Origin: JANJTB01 sp032027125
GTDB lineage: Bacteria; Bacteroidota; Ignavibacteria; Kapaibacteriales; UBA2268
Length of the DNA: 64,000 nt
Direction: 5' to 3'
Assembly (NCBI GenBank): GCA_032027125.1
Contig: JAVSMQ010000001.1
Location: 1,814,556 to 1,878,555, forward strand
The notes under the pieces are model-generated. The model did not search any database. It saw only the letters and a list, made by a program, of their open reading frames with translations, and was not told where the DNA came from. Position 1 is the stretch's first letter. The number at the start of each line of letters is the position of its first letter. Both the position numbers and the translations under genes were made by a program. This document shows positions 49,963 through 58,879 of this stretch, one piece after another.

Positions 49963-50646
49963 TTATAAAAAAAATGGACACTTAGGTGCTTTTGAATCCA
50001 AGAAAAGCATAAAAAATCCTTCATGCAGAATAATTTCTACATTTCCGGCTTCAGATTGATTTCTTGCGCCCTCGTTTTCACCATATTTTAGTGTAGAATT
50101 ATTTAGCTCCCATTTCAAATTTCTCGTAGTTAGCACAGCCGTCATAAACGGGATTATTGAAATAATCTCTCCGTTTCTGCAATCAAATTCAATGCTTTCA
50201 AATATTGGAAGCCCGTATCTTCCGGCATCATAGACACACATATTCAGTCTGCGGGCATAACGGAGCAGAACGCTTTGGTTGTTGAGTGTGTGTTCAAGCT
50301 CTCCGCCGTGCATTCCGGTGATGAGCAGATTTTTCCTGTCATTTTCGATACACCAGTTTAGAATTTTTTCAAAATCGTTGCTGTTCTGGTCAGGTAAATT
50401 AATAATTTTTTTCTTTTCAAAATGTTCGCTGCGAGGGTCTTTATAAAAAGAATCCATATCACCGATTATATAGTCACAGTTGACACCGATATCCATGAGT
50501 TTAAGCGCTGCACCATCTGCGGCTATGATTTCACATTCCGGAAACCTTCCGAAAAAACTTTTCCCCGGAAGTTTGGCATTCAGGCATATAATACTGTCAA
50601 ATTTTGACTCTTCAAAAATAAGTTTTTTTATTTTCATCATTATCAT
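49963..50646 (-). CDS. Thiamine pyrophosphokinase
   Basis: 227 residues. Makes thiamine diphosphate from thiamine and ATP. Motifs: ECEIIAADGAALKLMDIG, YIIGDMDSF (the GDxDS signature), DQNSNDFEKIL (the DxTDxEK-like site, with N for T), GMHGGELEHTLNN (GGRxDH-like with E and L in place of R and D). The last two differ from the textbook motif, so activity is likely but not sure. About 34 bases upstream of the esterase-like gene. Confidence 0.82.
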   Translation of the reverse strand: MIMMKIKKLIFEESKFDSIICLNAKLPGKSFFGRFPECEIIAADGAALKLMDIGVNCDYIIGDMDSFYKDPRSEHFEKKKIINLPDQNSNDFEKILNWCIENDRKNLLITGMHGGELEHTLNNQSVLLRYARRLNMCVYDAGRYGLPIFESIEFDCRNGEIISIIPFMTAVLTTRNLKWELNNSTLKYGENEGARNQSEAGNVEIILHEGFFMLFLDSKAPKCPFFL

Positions 50647-50866
50647 TCAAAATAATGTTTTCTAAACGTTTTGCAGAATGTATTGTTTTGATTCTCAATT
50701 ATTTAATGGATGGAATGTTTTTAACAACTGAAAAATGATGTATGTTTATAATTACTGTTTCATTGAATATTGAAATAATACTATTAAATCAATCTGAATT
50801 TGCAAATATTTCTTTGAATTAAAAATAAAAAGAATTATTTTCAACATTACAATTATGGAGTAATTA

Positions 50867-52363
50867 ATGATTTATCAAAATATACTGTCCTATCGCAAAG
50901 AAATCGGTTTTTATCTGGGTATAGTGTCCTTTGTTTTTCTATTGATATTTCCTGTCAGCCCTGATAATGCAGCCGCATCAATGATGGCTGCTGTTGCTGT
51001 GCTGATGGTTGTTTGGTGGATAAGTGAAGCACTGCCATTAGGTGCCACATCGCTTGTGCCGGTTGTCGCAATGCCTTTACTGGGAATTATTAGCGGTAAT
51101 GATGTTGCAAGAGAGTATTTTAACAGTACAATATTGATTTTTCTCGGCGGATTTCTTATAGCGCTTTCCATGCAGAAATGGATGCTTCACAAAAGAATTT
51201 CACTTATTATTATTAAAATATTGGGAACAAGTAACTCAGGTATAGTTTTAGGATTTATGATTGCATCGGCAGTAATATCAATGTTTATTTCAAACATTGC
51301 CACAACTGTGATGCTGCTGCCTATAGGTTTGGCATTTATTTATGAACTTGAAGAAGAATTCGGTCAGGAGGCTGTTCATCCCTTATCAATTAGTATAATG
51401 CTCGGTATTGCTTACTCAGCCTCGATAGGAGGGATTGCAACTTTAGTCGGCACTGCACCAAATCTCATTTTCAAGCGGATTTATGAAATGAATTTCCCTG
51501 AATTAACTCAAATCACATTTGCAAACTGGCTGATATTCGGACTTCCGATTTCAATAATGATGCTTGTGTTTATTTGGATTCTGTTTACAAAATTTTTATT
51601 TAAAACTGATAACAGACTTAGGATACACCGCGATATCATCAGCGAGCAGCTAAAAGCTTTGGGAAAAATCAAATACGAAGAAAAAATAATTTTGATTATA
51701 TTTTTCATTACAGTACTTCTTTGGCTGTTCAGAACACCAATAGATTTGGAATTTGTTACAATACCCGGCTGGTCATCATTATTTAAAAACAAAGATATGA
51801 TTGATGATGGCACAGTTGCTATTTTTTCAGGATTATTAATGTTCATTCTGCCTTCAAGAAACCTGATAAACGCCAAAAAAGAAAAAATGCTGGATATTGA
51901 TGTATTATCAAAGGTACCATGGGAAGTAATTTTAATCTTTGGCGGCGGTTTTGCACTGGCAAAAGGTTTTGCTGACTCCGGACTGTCGCTTTTACTTGGT
52001 CAGAATTTCAATAATCTGCATGACTTACCGCCTGTAATCATGACCGGTGCGATATGTAGTGCCTTAACATTCCTGACAGAGCTGACCTCGAATACTGCCA
52101 CAACAAATACTGTATTACCTATTTTGGCATCGGTAGCAAAGGCTAATTCGATAAATCCTTTGATATTGATGCTGCCGGCTACTATATCAGCTTCATTTGC
52201 ATTTATGCTGCCGGTTGGTACACCGCCTAATGCAGTTGTTTACGGTTCGGGTAAAATCAAAATTCAGGAGATGGTTAAAGCAGGATTTATATTAAATATT
52301 GCAGGAATCATAATAGTAACATTCTGGTTCATTTTATCCGGCAGTTTATTTAATCTAATATAA
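50867..52363 (+). CDS. SLC13 / DASS family sodium-coupled anion symporter
   Basis: Inner-membrane carrier, 498 residues with about 12 helices. Both sodium-binding SNT motifs are visible (SNIATTVMLLPIG near 139 and SNTATTNTVLPIL near 416), each followed by a glycine-proline turn (GTAPNLIF and GTPPNAVVYG). Family members import dicarboxylates, sulfate or phosphate with Na+. WWISEALPLGATSLVP near the N terminus matches the DASS signature. A GGAG ribosome site lies just upstream of the ATG. Substrate is not determined. Confidence 0.92.
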   Translation: MIYQNILSYRKEIGFYLGIVSFVFLLIFPVSPDNAAASMMAAVAVLMVVWWISEALPLGATSLVPVVAMPLLGIISGNDVAREYFNSTILIFLGGFLIALSMQKWMLHKRISLIIIKILGTSNSGIVLGFMIASAVISMFISNIATTVMLLPIGLAFIYELEEEFGQEAVHPLSISIMLGIAYSASIGGIATLVGTAPNLIFKRIYEMNFPELTQITFANWLIFGLPISIMMLVFIWILFTKFLFKTDNRLRIHRDIISEQLKALGKIKYEEKIILIIFFITVLLWLFRTPIDLEFVTIPGWSSLFKNKDMIDDGTVAIFSGLLMFILPSRNLINAKKEKMLDIDVLSKVPWEVILIFGGGFALAKGFADSGLSLLLGQNFNNLHDLPPVIMTGAICSALTFLTELTSNTATTNTVLPILASVAKANSINPLILMLPATISASFAFMLPVGTPPNAVVYGSGKIKIQEMVKAGFILNIAGIIIVTFWFILSGSLFNLI

Positions 52364-52469
52364 TTTTAAATCTGATACGAAAATACATTTGAAAAAGCAA
52401 TGCTATGAGTTCTAAATAAATCAACGAATTTCGTAATCATTATAACATAAAACGACACTTTTTGGCTTG

Positions 52470-52550
52470 TCATCCTGAGCCTGCGAAGGATCCAGGCTGT
52501 TAATTAATTAAATCATGGACTCTTCACAAACTCTGAGTGACCAATCGCGG
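52470..52550. repeat. Dispersed GTCATCCTGAGCC-type repeat
   Basis: GTCATCCTGAGCCTGCGAAGG is followed by ATCCAGGCTGTTAATTAATT, then CATGGACTCTTCACAAACTC. It is related to the block at 32232-32345 (AGCCTG, TTAATTAA, CTCTTC order). The remainder of 52364-52625 is AT-rich and holds nothing else. Confidence 0.45.
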
Positions 52551-52625
52551 AGTTTTATTTTAATAATATTGAAAGTATCTGCCCTGCCTTAGTAAAGAGA
52601 GATGTCGCATAGCGACAGAGTGGTG

Positions 52626-53186
52626 TTATTTAACCTTTTCAAAAATCTTAAAACCTGTATCTCCGAAAATCCTATCGCTAATCAGATTAAGATTTTTTGA
52701 ATCAGGCAATTTATTTATGGTCCGGTATTCTACAACAATCAGGGAATCTTCAGATAAGAGACCGCTGTCCGGCAAATCAGCCATGAGTCTGGAATAGACA
52801 TCATTATCATAAGGCGGGTCGGCAAAAACCAAGTTGAATTTATGAGTTAGTTCATGCGGGTTATTCAAATATTTAACAGCATCACCGGCAATCACGGAAA
52901 AATCATCTTTCGGGATGTTCAAATCTTGGGCAATATTTTTAATCAATGCGACAGTTCTGCCGTTAATTTCAATAAACTGTGCAAAGGCAGCTCCGCGGCT
53001 TAGTGACTCGAACCCAAATGCACCTGTTCCTGCAAATAAGTCCAGCACATATATTGAATCAAAGTCTATAAGATTATTCAATATATTGAACATTGATTCC
53101 CTGACACGGTCAGTGGTTGGTCTTACATTCGGCGGTATTTTTGCCTTGATTTTCCTGCTGCCGTACTTACCTCCAATTATGCGCAT
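52626..53186 (-). CDS. rsmD: 16S rRNA (guanine(966)-N2)-methyltransferase
   Basis: 186 residues: RIIGGKYGSRKIK, RPTTDRVRESMFNIL (RNA binding), VLDLFAGTGAFGFESLSRGA (SAM motif I) and VFADPPYD (catalytic DPPY). It methylates G966 of 16S rRNA. Its ATG shares one base with the stop of the PilM-like gene upstream, so the two are coupled. Confidence 0.95.
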   Translation of the reverse strand: MRIIGGKYGSRKIKAKIPPNVRPTTDRVRESMFNILNNLIDFDSIYVLDLFAGTGAFGFESLSRGAAFAQFIEINGRTVALIKNIAQDLNIPKDDFSVIAGDAVKYLNNPHELTHKFNLVFADPPYDNDVYSRLMADLPDSGLLSEDSLIVVEYRTINKLPDSKNLNLISDRIFGDTGFKIFEKVK

Positions 53187-54115
53187 TATACTGTTATTCT
53201 TTTATATTGAGCAGGCAGACATCCGCCGATACATGCTGGAAAAATATGAAATGTCCGCGAGCAGTAATCATTTTCACGTTTTGACAAATTTGTTTGTATC
53301 ATTCTGAAGGCATTTAGCCTCTTAGCTTCATTAATACCAAGGAAACGTGCCTTTTCAGATAACATCTGACTGACTGATTTCGTAAGACCTGCACCGAAAA
53401 AGAAGGATGCATCAACAACCGGTACATAATCAGGAACTATTTTGGCAAATTCCCGCTCAAACAAATCAACTGTCTGATTATTATCCGGCATTCCAACTAA
53501 ATTATAATATACAGGCTTGCCATTTTGCAAAACACTTACTTCAATAAACTGACTCTGCAAAGAAAAAAATAATACACATTTATCATTTAATTCAGGATAA
53601 TTATGCAAAAAACCTGTGTGGGCAGTAAGCTGAGAAATTTCATATTTCACAATTGGCTTGTCTAAAACCTTTACTATATTTTCAATTTCTTTGATTATTT
53701 CATTTTTTACAATTACAGCCAGCATCTGTTGCAAATTTTGTTTTTCAGGGATTAACGGTACTGCATAAGTAGTAAATTCCGAATTGTCGCGGTCAGGATA
53801 TATCTGCCTGATTTCGAGATTAAGAAGCTGATTCAGTTCGTCATCTGAAATATCTTCTCTGCCGGGGAACTTAGTTACAAGTACACTTTCAGAAGGCAGT
53901 GTTATACTGATTTCATCCGGTTTGAAATTCATATTCAGCAAAATCGTTTCGAGTTCATTCATCCCGTTCTTTGATTCATTCGATTCAATATTTCCAAAAT
54001 CAATCGGATGAGTTGTGGAATTGATATAATCAAGCGAAATACCGCTTTCTCCGATAGTCAGACCTGTCAGATAAGTCCTGTCAGTGTTAAAAAATACAGA
54101 AAGAATTTTCTTCAT
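53186..54115 (-). CDS. PilM-like actin-fold ATPase-related protein
   Basis: 309 residues. The N-terminal LTIGESGISLDYI, ISITLPSESVLVTKFPG, and DDELNQLLNLEIRQIYP match the PilM pattern (AL-P-x-x-x-v-t-r-x-i-x-x-P with the L-x-x-x-i-x-x-E helix). PilM docks to PilN in type IV pilus assembly and in related secretion systems. The second half is more divergent and the phosphate-binding loops are not clear, so it could be a PilM-related protein outside pilus assembly. No pilN, O, P or Q genes are adjacent. It is coupled to rsmD. Confidence 0.7.
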   Translation of the reverse strand: MKKILSVFFNTDRTYLTGLTIGESGISLDYINSTTHPIDFGNIESNESKNGMNELETILLNMNFKPDEISITLPSESVLVTKFPGREDISDDELNQLLNLEIRQIYPDRDNSEFTTYAVPLIPEKQNLQQMLAVIVKNEIIKEIENIVKVLDKPIVKYEISQLTAHTGFLHNYPELNDKCVLFFSLQSQFIEVSVLQNGKPVYYNLVGMPDNNQTVDLFEREFAKIVPDYVPVVDASFFFGAGLTKSVSQMLSEKARFLGINEAKRLNAFRMIQTNLSKRENDYCSRTFHIFPACIGGCLPAQYKRITV

Positions 54116-54189
54116 TTTATTTACAATTTAATCAATTTACAAACATAATCAAAAATATCAAACAAACGGATTTTGTTTTTGCGAAAAAA

Positions 54190-54230
54190 GCAAAAAAAAT
54201 GCCTTACTATCGGGGGGATGACAGTAAGGC
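54190..54230 (-). terminator. Rho-independent terminator after tRNA-Gly
   Basis: GCCTTACT (54201-54208) and AGTAAGGC (54223-54230) form an 8-bp stem with a 14-base loop; on the minus strand the stem is followed by an eight-base T run (54192-54199). It lies about 38 bases past the tRNA 3' end. Confidence 0.75.
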
Positions 54231-54267
54231 ATGCAGCATAAAGAGGAAGTGACAATTTACATTGTCG

Positions 54268-54340
54268 AGCGAAAGACGAGACTCGAACTCGCGACCCCAA
54301 CCTTGGCAAGGTTGTGCTCTACCAACTGAGCTACTTTCGC
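54268..54340 (-). tRNA. tRNA-Gly (anticodon GCC)
   Basis: 73 nucleotides. Acceptor arms GCGAAAG and CTTTCGC pair fully, with T as discriminator. The D arm is GCTC-AGTTGGTAGA-GC, the anticodon loop TTGCCAA closes a CAACC/GGTTG stem, and the T arm is GCGAG-TTCGAGT-CTCGT (one G-T pair). CCA is not encoded. A terminator follows. Confidence 0.97.
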
Positions 54341-54416
54341 ATAAATTTGTAATCCAAGTTGCATTACAAACGGGATACAAATGTAACAGGTTTTTTTGAA
54401 TCCTGCAAGTAAAATA

Positions 54417-55064
54417 TTATTTATTCGCAAAATTTCTTACAAATCTGTTTTCAAAGACCTTAATACATACATTCTTCACTTCATCCATATCAACTTTTGT
54501 GCCTGTTTCCTGACTAATGGAAGTTACCGCTTTATCAGTGATTCCGCACGGAACTATATACGAAAATTCAAACAAATTATTGATTACATTGAGAGCAAAA
54601 CCGTGAGATGTTACCCACCTTGAGCAGTGTAGCCCGATAGCTGCAATCTTCCTTTTTTCTTCGAGCCATACACCTGTAAGCCCCGGAACTCTGCCGCCTT
54701 TCAAACCCCAGTGGGCAATTATATCAATAAGTGACTCCTCAATTTCTCTCAGAAACCAATGTAAATCTTGTTTAAATGACGATAAATTAAAAATTGGATA
54801 ACCCACAAGCTGACCGGGATTGTGCATCGTTACGTCGCCACCCCTGTTAATCTCTACAATTTCAACGCCCATTTGTTTCAGAAAGTCGGGTTTCATCAAT
54901 ATATTTTCTGCTCCGCCCGAACGTCCAATTGTCAAAACTGTAGGATGTTCGCACAGAACAAGTACATTTCTGTCCCTTTTTTTCTGGATATCTGCCGAAA
55001 TTTCTTTTTGTCTTGCCCAGGCTTCATTATAATCAATTAAACCCCAATCTTGTATTTCTATCAT
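54417..55064 (-). CDS. lipB: Octanoyltransferase LipB
   Basis: 215 residues from ATG 55064 (MIEIQDWGLIDYNEAW); the longer frame upstream is AT-rich and unlike LipB. Moves octanoyl from acyl carrier protein to lipoate-dependent enzymes. Motifs: EHPTVLTIGRSGG, the RGGDVTMHNPGQLVGYPI signature, ALNV and the catalytic CGI with K downstream (IVPCGITDK). Expected length for the family. Confidence 0.95.
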   Translation of the reverse strand: MIEIQDWGLIDYNEAWARQKEISADIQKKRDRNVLVLCEHPTVLTIGRSGGAENILMKPDFLKQMGVEIVEINRGGDVTMHNPGQLVGYPIFNLSSFKQDLHWFLREIEESLIDIIAHWGLKGGRVPGLTGVWLEEKRKIAAIGLHCSRWVTSHGFALNVINNLFEFSYIVPCGITDKAVTSISQETGTKVDMDEVKNVCIKVFENRFVRNFANK

Positions 55065-55211
55065 TTTCTTTGTTTTTTTGTAAAAAATGTCAACGGCAAA
55101 AATAAGGAATTTTTGTGATAATTGATGAATTGAAAAAAGTTTATAAATTTCAGTTAAATAAACTTTTACAAGTTTAATTAAATACTTTTTCAACGGACTT
55201 TTATACTATAA

Positions 55212-55382
55212 CTATACAGCAATAGGATTATTCCTTTTAAAAGGTTGAGAAATTAACCGCTCTTGATGTGATGCTTCAATTTTTTTAATTTCATCAATTA
55301 CCTTTTTAATATCAAAATCTGCATCTTTGAGAATATTCTCGCGATTATTTCTTACTTCTTCAACAATATAATCATTCCACAT
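55212..55382 (-). CDS. Putative antitoxin of the VapC pair
   Basis: 56 residues: MWNDYIVEEVRNNRENILK, then DFDIKKVIDEIKKIEASHQE. A short, charged, helical protein. The ATG is one base after the toxin stop, with AGGTTTAGG before it. Small proteins with this V-R-x-R-E-x-I/L pattern follow this class of VapC toxins. Toxin-first order. There is no classical DNA-binding domain. Confidence 0.78.
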   Translation of the reverse strand: MWNDYIVEEVRNNRENILKDADFDIKKVIDEIKKIEASHQERLISQPFKRNNPIAV

Positions 55383-55383
55383 C

Positions 55384-55860
55384 CTAAACCTCCATTAGTT
55401 CTTGAGGTGTACAAAAAACAGGTATCCAAATATTATTCACATTATTATAATTATTTACTTTTTGTATATTCTTCGCATTAGCAATATGCTTACAATTCCA
55501 AGTAACAAGAAAGTCAATATTATACCAAACTGCAAAAGCTAAATGAAAAGCATCAATCTTAGATTTTTCGGGAATATTTAATAATCTAAAATAAACATCT
55601 GCTAATTCTGTAATATTATCATTAATTCTCAACACATCAATATCTTTAATACTATCTAATCTTTGCAAGGCGGCTGTAACATCACCTTTAGTTACTTCCA
55701 ATGTAACAAAATCCGATATATAACAATCGAAAAATATTCTGGAATTATCCCACCAATCAGTTGTAGTTTGTTGTTGACCTGCAACAATAATATCTCTACT
55801 TGGTCTGGCAGTCAGGTAGCTTATAACACTAGTTTCAATATAAACTTTTTGTTTTTCCAT
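55384..55860 (-). CDS. VapC-family PIN-domain toxin
   Basis: 158 residues. VYIETSVISYLTARPSRD near the N terminus has E and T/S in place of the usual D-T-N start of PIN proteins, a known variant of this subfamily. Later: YISDFVTLEVTKGD, PEKSKIDAFHLAFAVWYNID (the acidic cluster) and FLVTWNCKHIAN. Likely Mg2+-dependent RNase. The 56-residue antitoxin gene follows directly. Confidence 0.86.
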   Translation of the reverse strand: MEKQKVYIETSVISYLTARPSRDIIVAGQQQTTTDWWDNSRIFFDCYISDFVTLEVTKGDVTAALQRLDSIKDIDVLRINDNITELADVYFRLLNIPEKSKIDAFHLAFAVWYNIDFLVTWNCKHIANAKNIQKVNNYNNVNNIWIPVFCTPQELMEV

Positions 55861-55995
55861 TAAGAAATAAACGAATCAATTATAGATATTGTGTAAAGTA
55901 GCTAATTTAAGCCTGATTATGTCAGAGATTTATATGGTAATCAGTTGATATGTACAATCATTTAAAAAATTGACAACAATTTAAGCCACAGACAT

Positions 55996-56198
55996 ATAAT
56001 GGAATAAAATCCAAAATCAAATTATGTCAGATTTTGCAATAAATTCATCTTTGACTTAATTTCTTATGTACCTTATGTGGTTAATTCTTTGTCTTCAATT
56101 CGAGCAAGCCTTAACAATTAATTTCCTTTTGAACCACATAAGAAACATAAGGACACATAATGGAACTAAATCAGAGATCAAATTATGTCAAATTACAG
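55996..56198. repeat. Outlying copy of the 70-bp hairpin repeat with flanking direct repeats
   Basis: At 56063-56160: CTTATGTACCTTATGTGGTT on the left and AACCACATAAG, AAACATAAGGACACATAA on the right, with an extended loop of about 50 bases. This is the same arm sequence as the array at 34954. It is flanked by two 40-bp direct repeats (55996-56035 and 56157-56198; ATAATGGAA, AAATC and ATCAAATTATGTCA). No GxxExxY gene is adjacent. Other bases of the gap 55861-56298 are AT-rich without features. Confidence 0.75.
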
Positions 56199-56298
56199 GT
56201 TTATTACAAAATATTTACCTTATTCAAATTTTTTCTGCATTTTTTAAACGACAAAGTTTACTTTTGTATTTTATGATTGTATTATACAAGTGATTAAT

Positions 56299-58311
56299 AT
56301 GGAATTCGGACTAAAAAATATAATTTTTATACCAATTTTTCTCGCTGCATTCATTTTGTTTACCAGAAATGCCGTTAAACTTGTTTCATATCTTAAATTG
56401 GCAAAACCTGACAGCAGATTTGGCGATGTTGCCGAGAGAATTAAACAAACTATCATTGTCGCCATTTTCCAAACAAAAATTTTAAGAGATAAAAAAGCCG
56501 GACCGATACATGCCGGAATATTCTGGGGATTTTTGATTTTACTTTTTTCTGCCGTCAATGCAATTGTTGCCGGTTTATTCGGTGTTTATGATTTTTTTAG
56601 TTTTCTGGGACCTGTTTATAGTATCATTACAGTTTTGACAGATATATTCTGTCTGGCTATTATTATCGCAGTGATATTTGCCTTATGGAGACGGTATGTA
56701 GTCAAAGTCGGGCGATTGCAGGTTGAGGCTGAGAAAATGGAGGCAGCAGTCATTCTGATGCTGATTTTCACAATTGTTACCTCATTACTTTTCGAGAATG
56801 CTACTGCGACAGTCATGTACGAAGCAGGCTGGTCGGTAAGACCGATCGCCTCAATAATCGGATTGATGATACCTGCCGGTGCCGTGCCAATAATTCATGA
56901 TATTGCATTCTGGATTCATATTCTTCTCATATTTGCTTTTATGAATTATCTGCCATATTCAAAACATCTACATGTACTTACATCAGTTCCGAACGTATAT
57001 TTTTCAAATATTGGACCGGTTAATAAACTTGAAAATATAAATTTTGAAGATGAAACTGTTGAAAAATACGGCGTTCAGGATGTTGAAGATTTCAAATGGA
57101 AAACCCTGCTTGACGGATACACATGTACTCATTGCGGGAGATGTACGAGTGTTTGTCCGGCAAATATTACAGGCAAGGTTCTCGACCCAAGACAAATAAT
57201 TATAGCAATCCGCGAAAGAACAATGGACAAAATGCCGATTCTGGCTAAATCCCAAAATGGCAATACAGAGTTAAATGAAGAAGAACAGAAAATTCTTGAT
57301 AAAAAATTTATTGGTGAATATCAAAACATAGAAGCTCTCTGGCAATGCACAACTTGCGGCGCCTGTATGCAGGAATGTCCGGTTAATATCGAGCATGTTC
57401 CGGCAATAGTAGATATGAGACGTTCGCTTGTTATGATGGATTCGGAGTTCCCGCCTCTGCTACAGAATACATTCGGCAATATTGAAACCAACGGTACACC
57501 TTGGGCTTTTCCGGCATCTGTACGGGCTGATTGGGCAGATGGAGCTGATATTAGTTTTGCTGCCGAACTCCAGGAGTTTGATATATTATTCTGGGTTGGA
57601 TGTGCAGGAAGTTTTGACGACAGAGCTAAGAAAGTATCGCTTGCATTTTCCAAATTAATGCAGATTGCCGGAATAAACTTTGCCATTCTCGGTACGGAAG
57701 AGCAATGCAACGGAGATGTAGCCCGCAGGACGGGTAATGAATATCTTGCCGATATGATGATTAAAGCCAATGTCGAAACACTAAGCCAGTATAAATTCAA
57801 AAAAATTGTTTCAACCTGTCCGCATTGTTTCAATACTTTTAAAAATGAATATCCGACATTTGGAGCAAATTATGAAGTTGTGCATCATTCGCAGTTTATA
57901 ATGCAGCTCATCAAAGAAGGTAAGCTGAGTCCTGCCGCTCATGGAAGTGCAATTGATGAATTTACTTACCATGACTCATGCTACATGGGACGTTATAACA
58001 ATGTCTATGACGAGCCTCGTAATGCCCTTTTATCAGTCCCCGGATTGAAAATAAAAGAAACAGTTAGGTCAAAAGATAAGGGATTATGCTGCGGTGCCGG
58101 CGGCGGTCAGATGTTTCTTGAAGAGACAGCAGGAAAAAGAGTAAATATTGAACGTACTGAAGAATTGCTTGATACAGGAGCTAAAACTATAGCTGTTAAC
58201 TGCCCGTTCTGTATGACTATGATTACCGATGGTGTTAAAGCAAAAGAAGCCGTAGGAGTCAAAGTAAAAGATATTTCGGAAGTAATTCTTGAAAATATGG
58301 GAACAAAATAA
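56299..58311 (+). CDS. HdrD/GlpC-like (Fe-S) oxidoreductase with NarI-type membrane domain
   Basis: About 670 residues from ATG 56299 (an in-frame GTG lies three codons earlier). The N-terminal half has a cytochrome b/NarI-like membrane domain (about 5-235) with several His residues in helices (HAGIFWGFLI, HDIAFWIHIL). Two 4Fe-4S motifs follow (CTHCGRCTSVCP near 280 and CTTCGACMQECP near 352), then two CCG domains (CAGSFDD, CPHCF; HDSCYMGRYN, CCGAGGGQMF). This layout carries electrons from menaquinol to a cytoplasmic disulfide or other acceptor, or the reverse. It is a single-gene unit. Confidence 0.88.
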   Translation: MEFGLKNIIFIPIFLAAFILFTRNAVKLVSYLKLAKPDSRFGDVAERIKQTIIVAIFQTKILRDKKAGPIHAGIFWGFLILLFSAVNAIVAGLFGVYDFFSFLGPVYSIITVLTDIFCLAIIIAVIFALWRRYVVKVGRLQVEAEKMEAAVILMLIFTIVTSLLFENATATVMYEAGWSVRPIASIIGLMIPAGAVPIIHDIAFWIHILLIFAFMNYLPYSKHLHVLTSVPNVYFSNIGPVNKLENINFEDETVEKYGVQDVEDFKWKTLLDGYTCTHCGRCTSVCPANITGKVLDPRQIIIAIRERTMDKMPILAKSQNGNTELNEEEQKILDKKFIGEYQNIEALWQCTTCGACMQECPVNIEHVPAIVDMRRSLVMMDSEFPPLLQNTFGNIETNGTPWAFPASVRADWADGADISFAAELQEFDILFWVGCAGSFDDRAKKVSLAFSKLMQIAGINFAILGTEEQCNGDVARRTGNEYLADMMIKANVETLSQYKFKKIVSTCPHCFNTFKNEYPTFGANYEVVHHSQFIMQLIKEGKLSPAAHGSAIDEFTYHDSCYMGRYNNVYDEPRNALLSVPGLKIKETVRSKDKGLCCGAGGGQMFLEETAGKRVNIERTEELLDTGAKTIAVNCPFCMTMITDGVKAKEAVGVKVKDISEVILENMGTK

Positions 58312-58424
58312 TTATGGTTTAATACCAGTTTCTGAATAGTTAAGTATTTATTCCAGGAGCAGAAATCTAAAGAGCTTTTTCAGATTAATACTATATTATT
58401 TGAGATTATATAGACTAACAAATA

Positions 58425-58622
58425 ATGAGAACTGATAATGATATTAAGCAAGAGGGTTTTAATGCCCTTGCCGAAAAATTAGATATTGTTGAAGTCGAAA
58501 GATTTTTTATGTTAATAAATAAAGAAAAATTTGACTATACAAAATGGCGTAAAAATTTGTTTGAAAACATAAGTGTTGAAGAATTATCTAGTCGGGCTAT
58601 GGATTTTGTTAATCATTCATAA
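58425..58622 (+). CDS. Small orphan antitoxin-like protein
   Basis: 65 residues: GFNALAEKLDIVEVERFFMLINKEKFDYTKWRKNLF, then ISVEELSSRAMDFV. The pattern (EGFNAL.EKL...ERFI.LI..E.FDYT.WR..LFE) recurs in small accessory proteins of many bacteria, as far as I recall, usually beside a toxin-like gene. No partner is present here: downstream are a terminator and the convergent lgt gene. Function is unknown. Confidence 0.68.
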   Translation: MRTDNDIKQEGFNALAEKLDIVEVERFFMLINKEKFDYTKWRKNLFENISVEELSSRAMDFVNHS

Positions 58623-58649
58623 GGTTATGCACAATATTTTTGGGATTCA

Positions 58650-58677
58650 AAACCCTTCTACTCCGAAGGGCTTTTTA
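58650..58677 (+). terminator. Rho-independent terminator after the 65-aa gene
   Basis: CCCTTC (58653-58658) and GAAGGG (58665-58670) form a stem with a 6-base loop, followed by CTTTTTATAT. Confidence 0.75.
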
Positions 58678-58879
58678 TATCTTTAATACTCCCCAATCAC
58701 ATCCTAAATTGCCTTGGGTACTTACTTTATTGTGTGAACTGCTGGTCATCCGAATTTTCTTCGAATAAACTAAAAAAAAACAATTTTATCCTGATGAATT
58801 CTCCGACCACCCTGATGAACCTTCCGACCCGTTTTATGTTCCAACTGTCGCCTCGGAATGACAAAACATGTAGCTTTAA

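Noticed and set aside
50647..50866. A TPP riboswitch near the thiamine pyrophosphokinase gene
   Set aside because: No CTGAGA-type core or paired arms could be seen on either strand; the region is simply AT-rich.
55065..55193. A longer LipB with 43 extra N-terminal residues
   Set aside because: The added part is lysine/isoleucine-rich sequence from the intergenic region and not found in LipB; ATG 55064 gives the family length.
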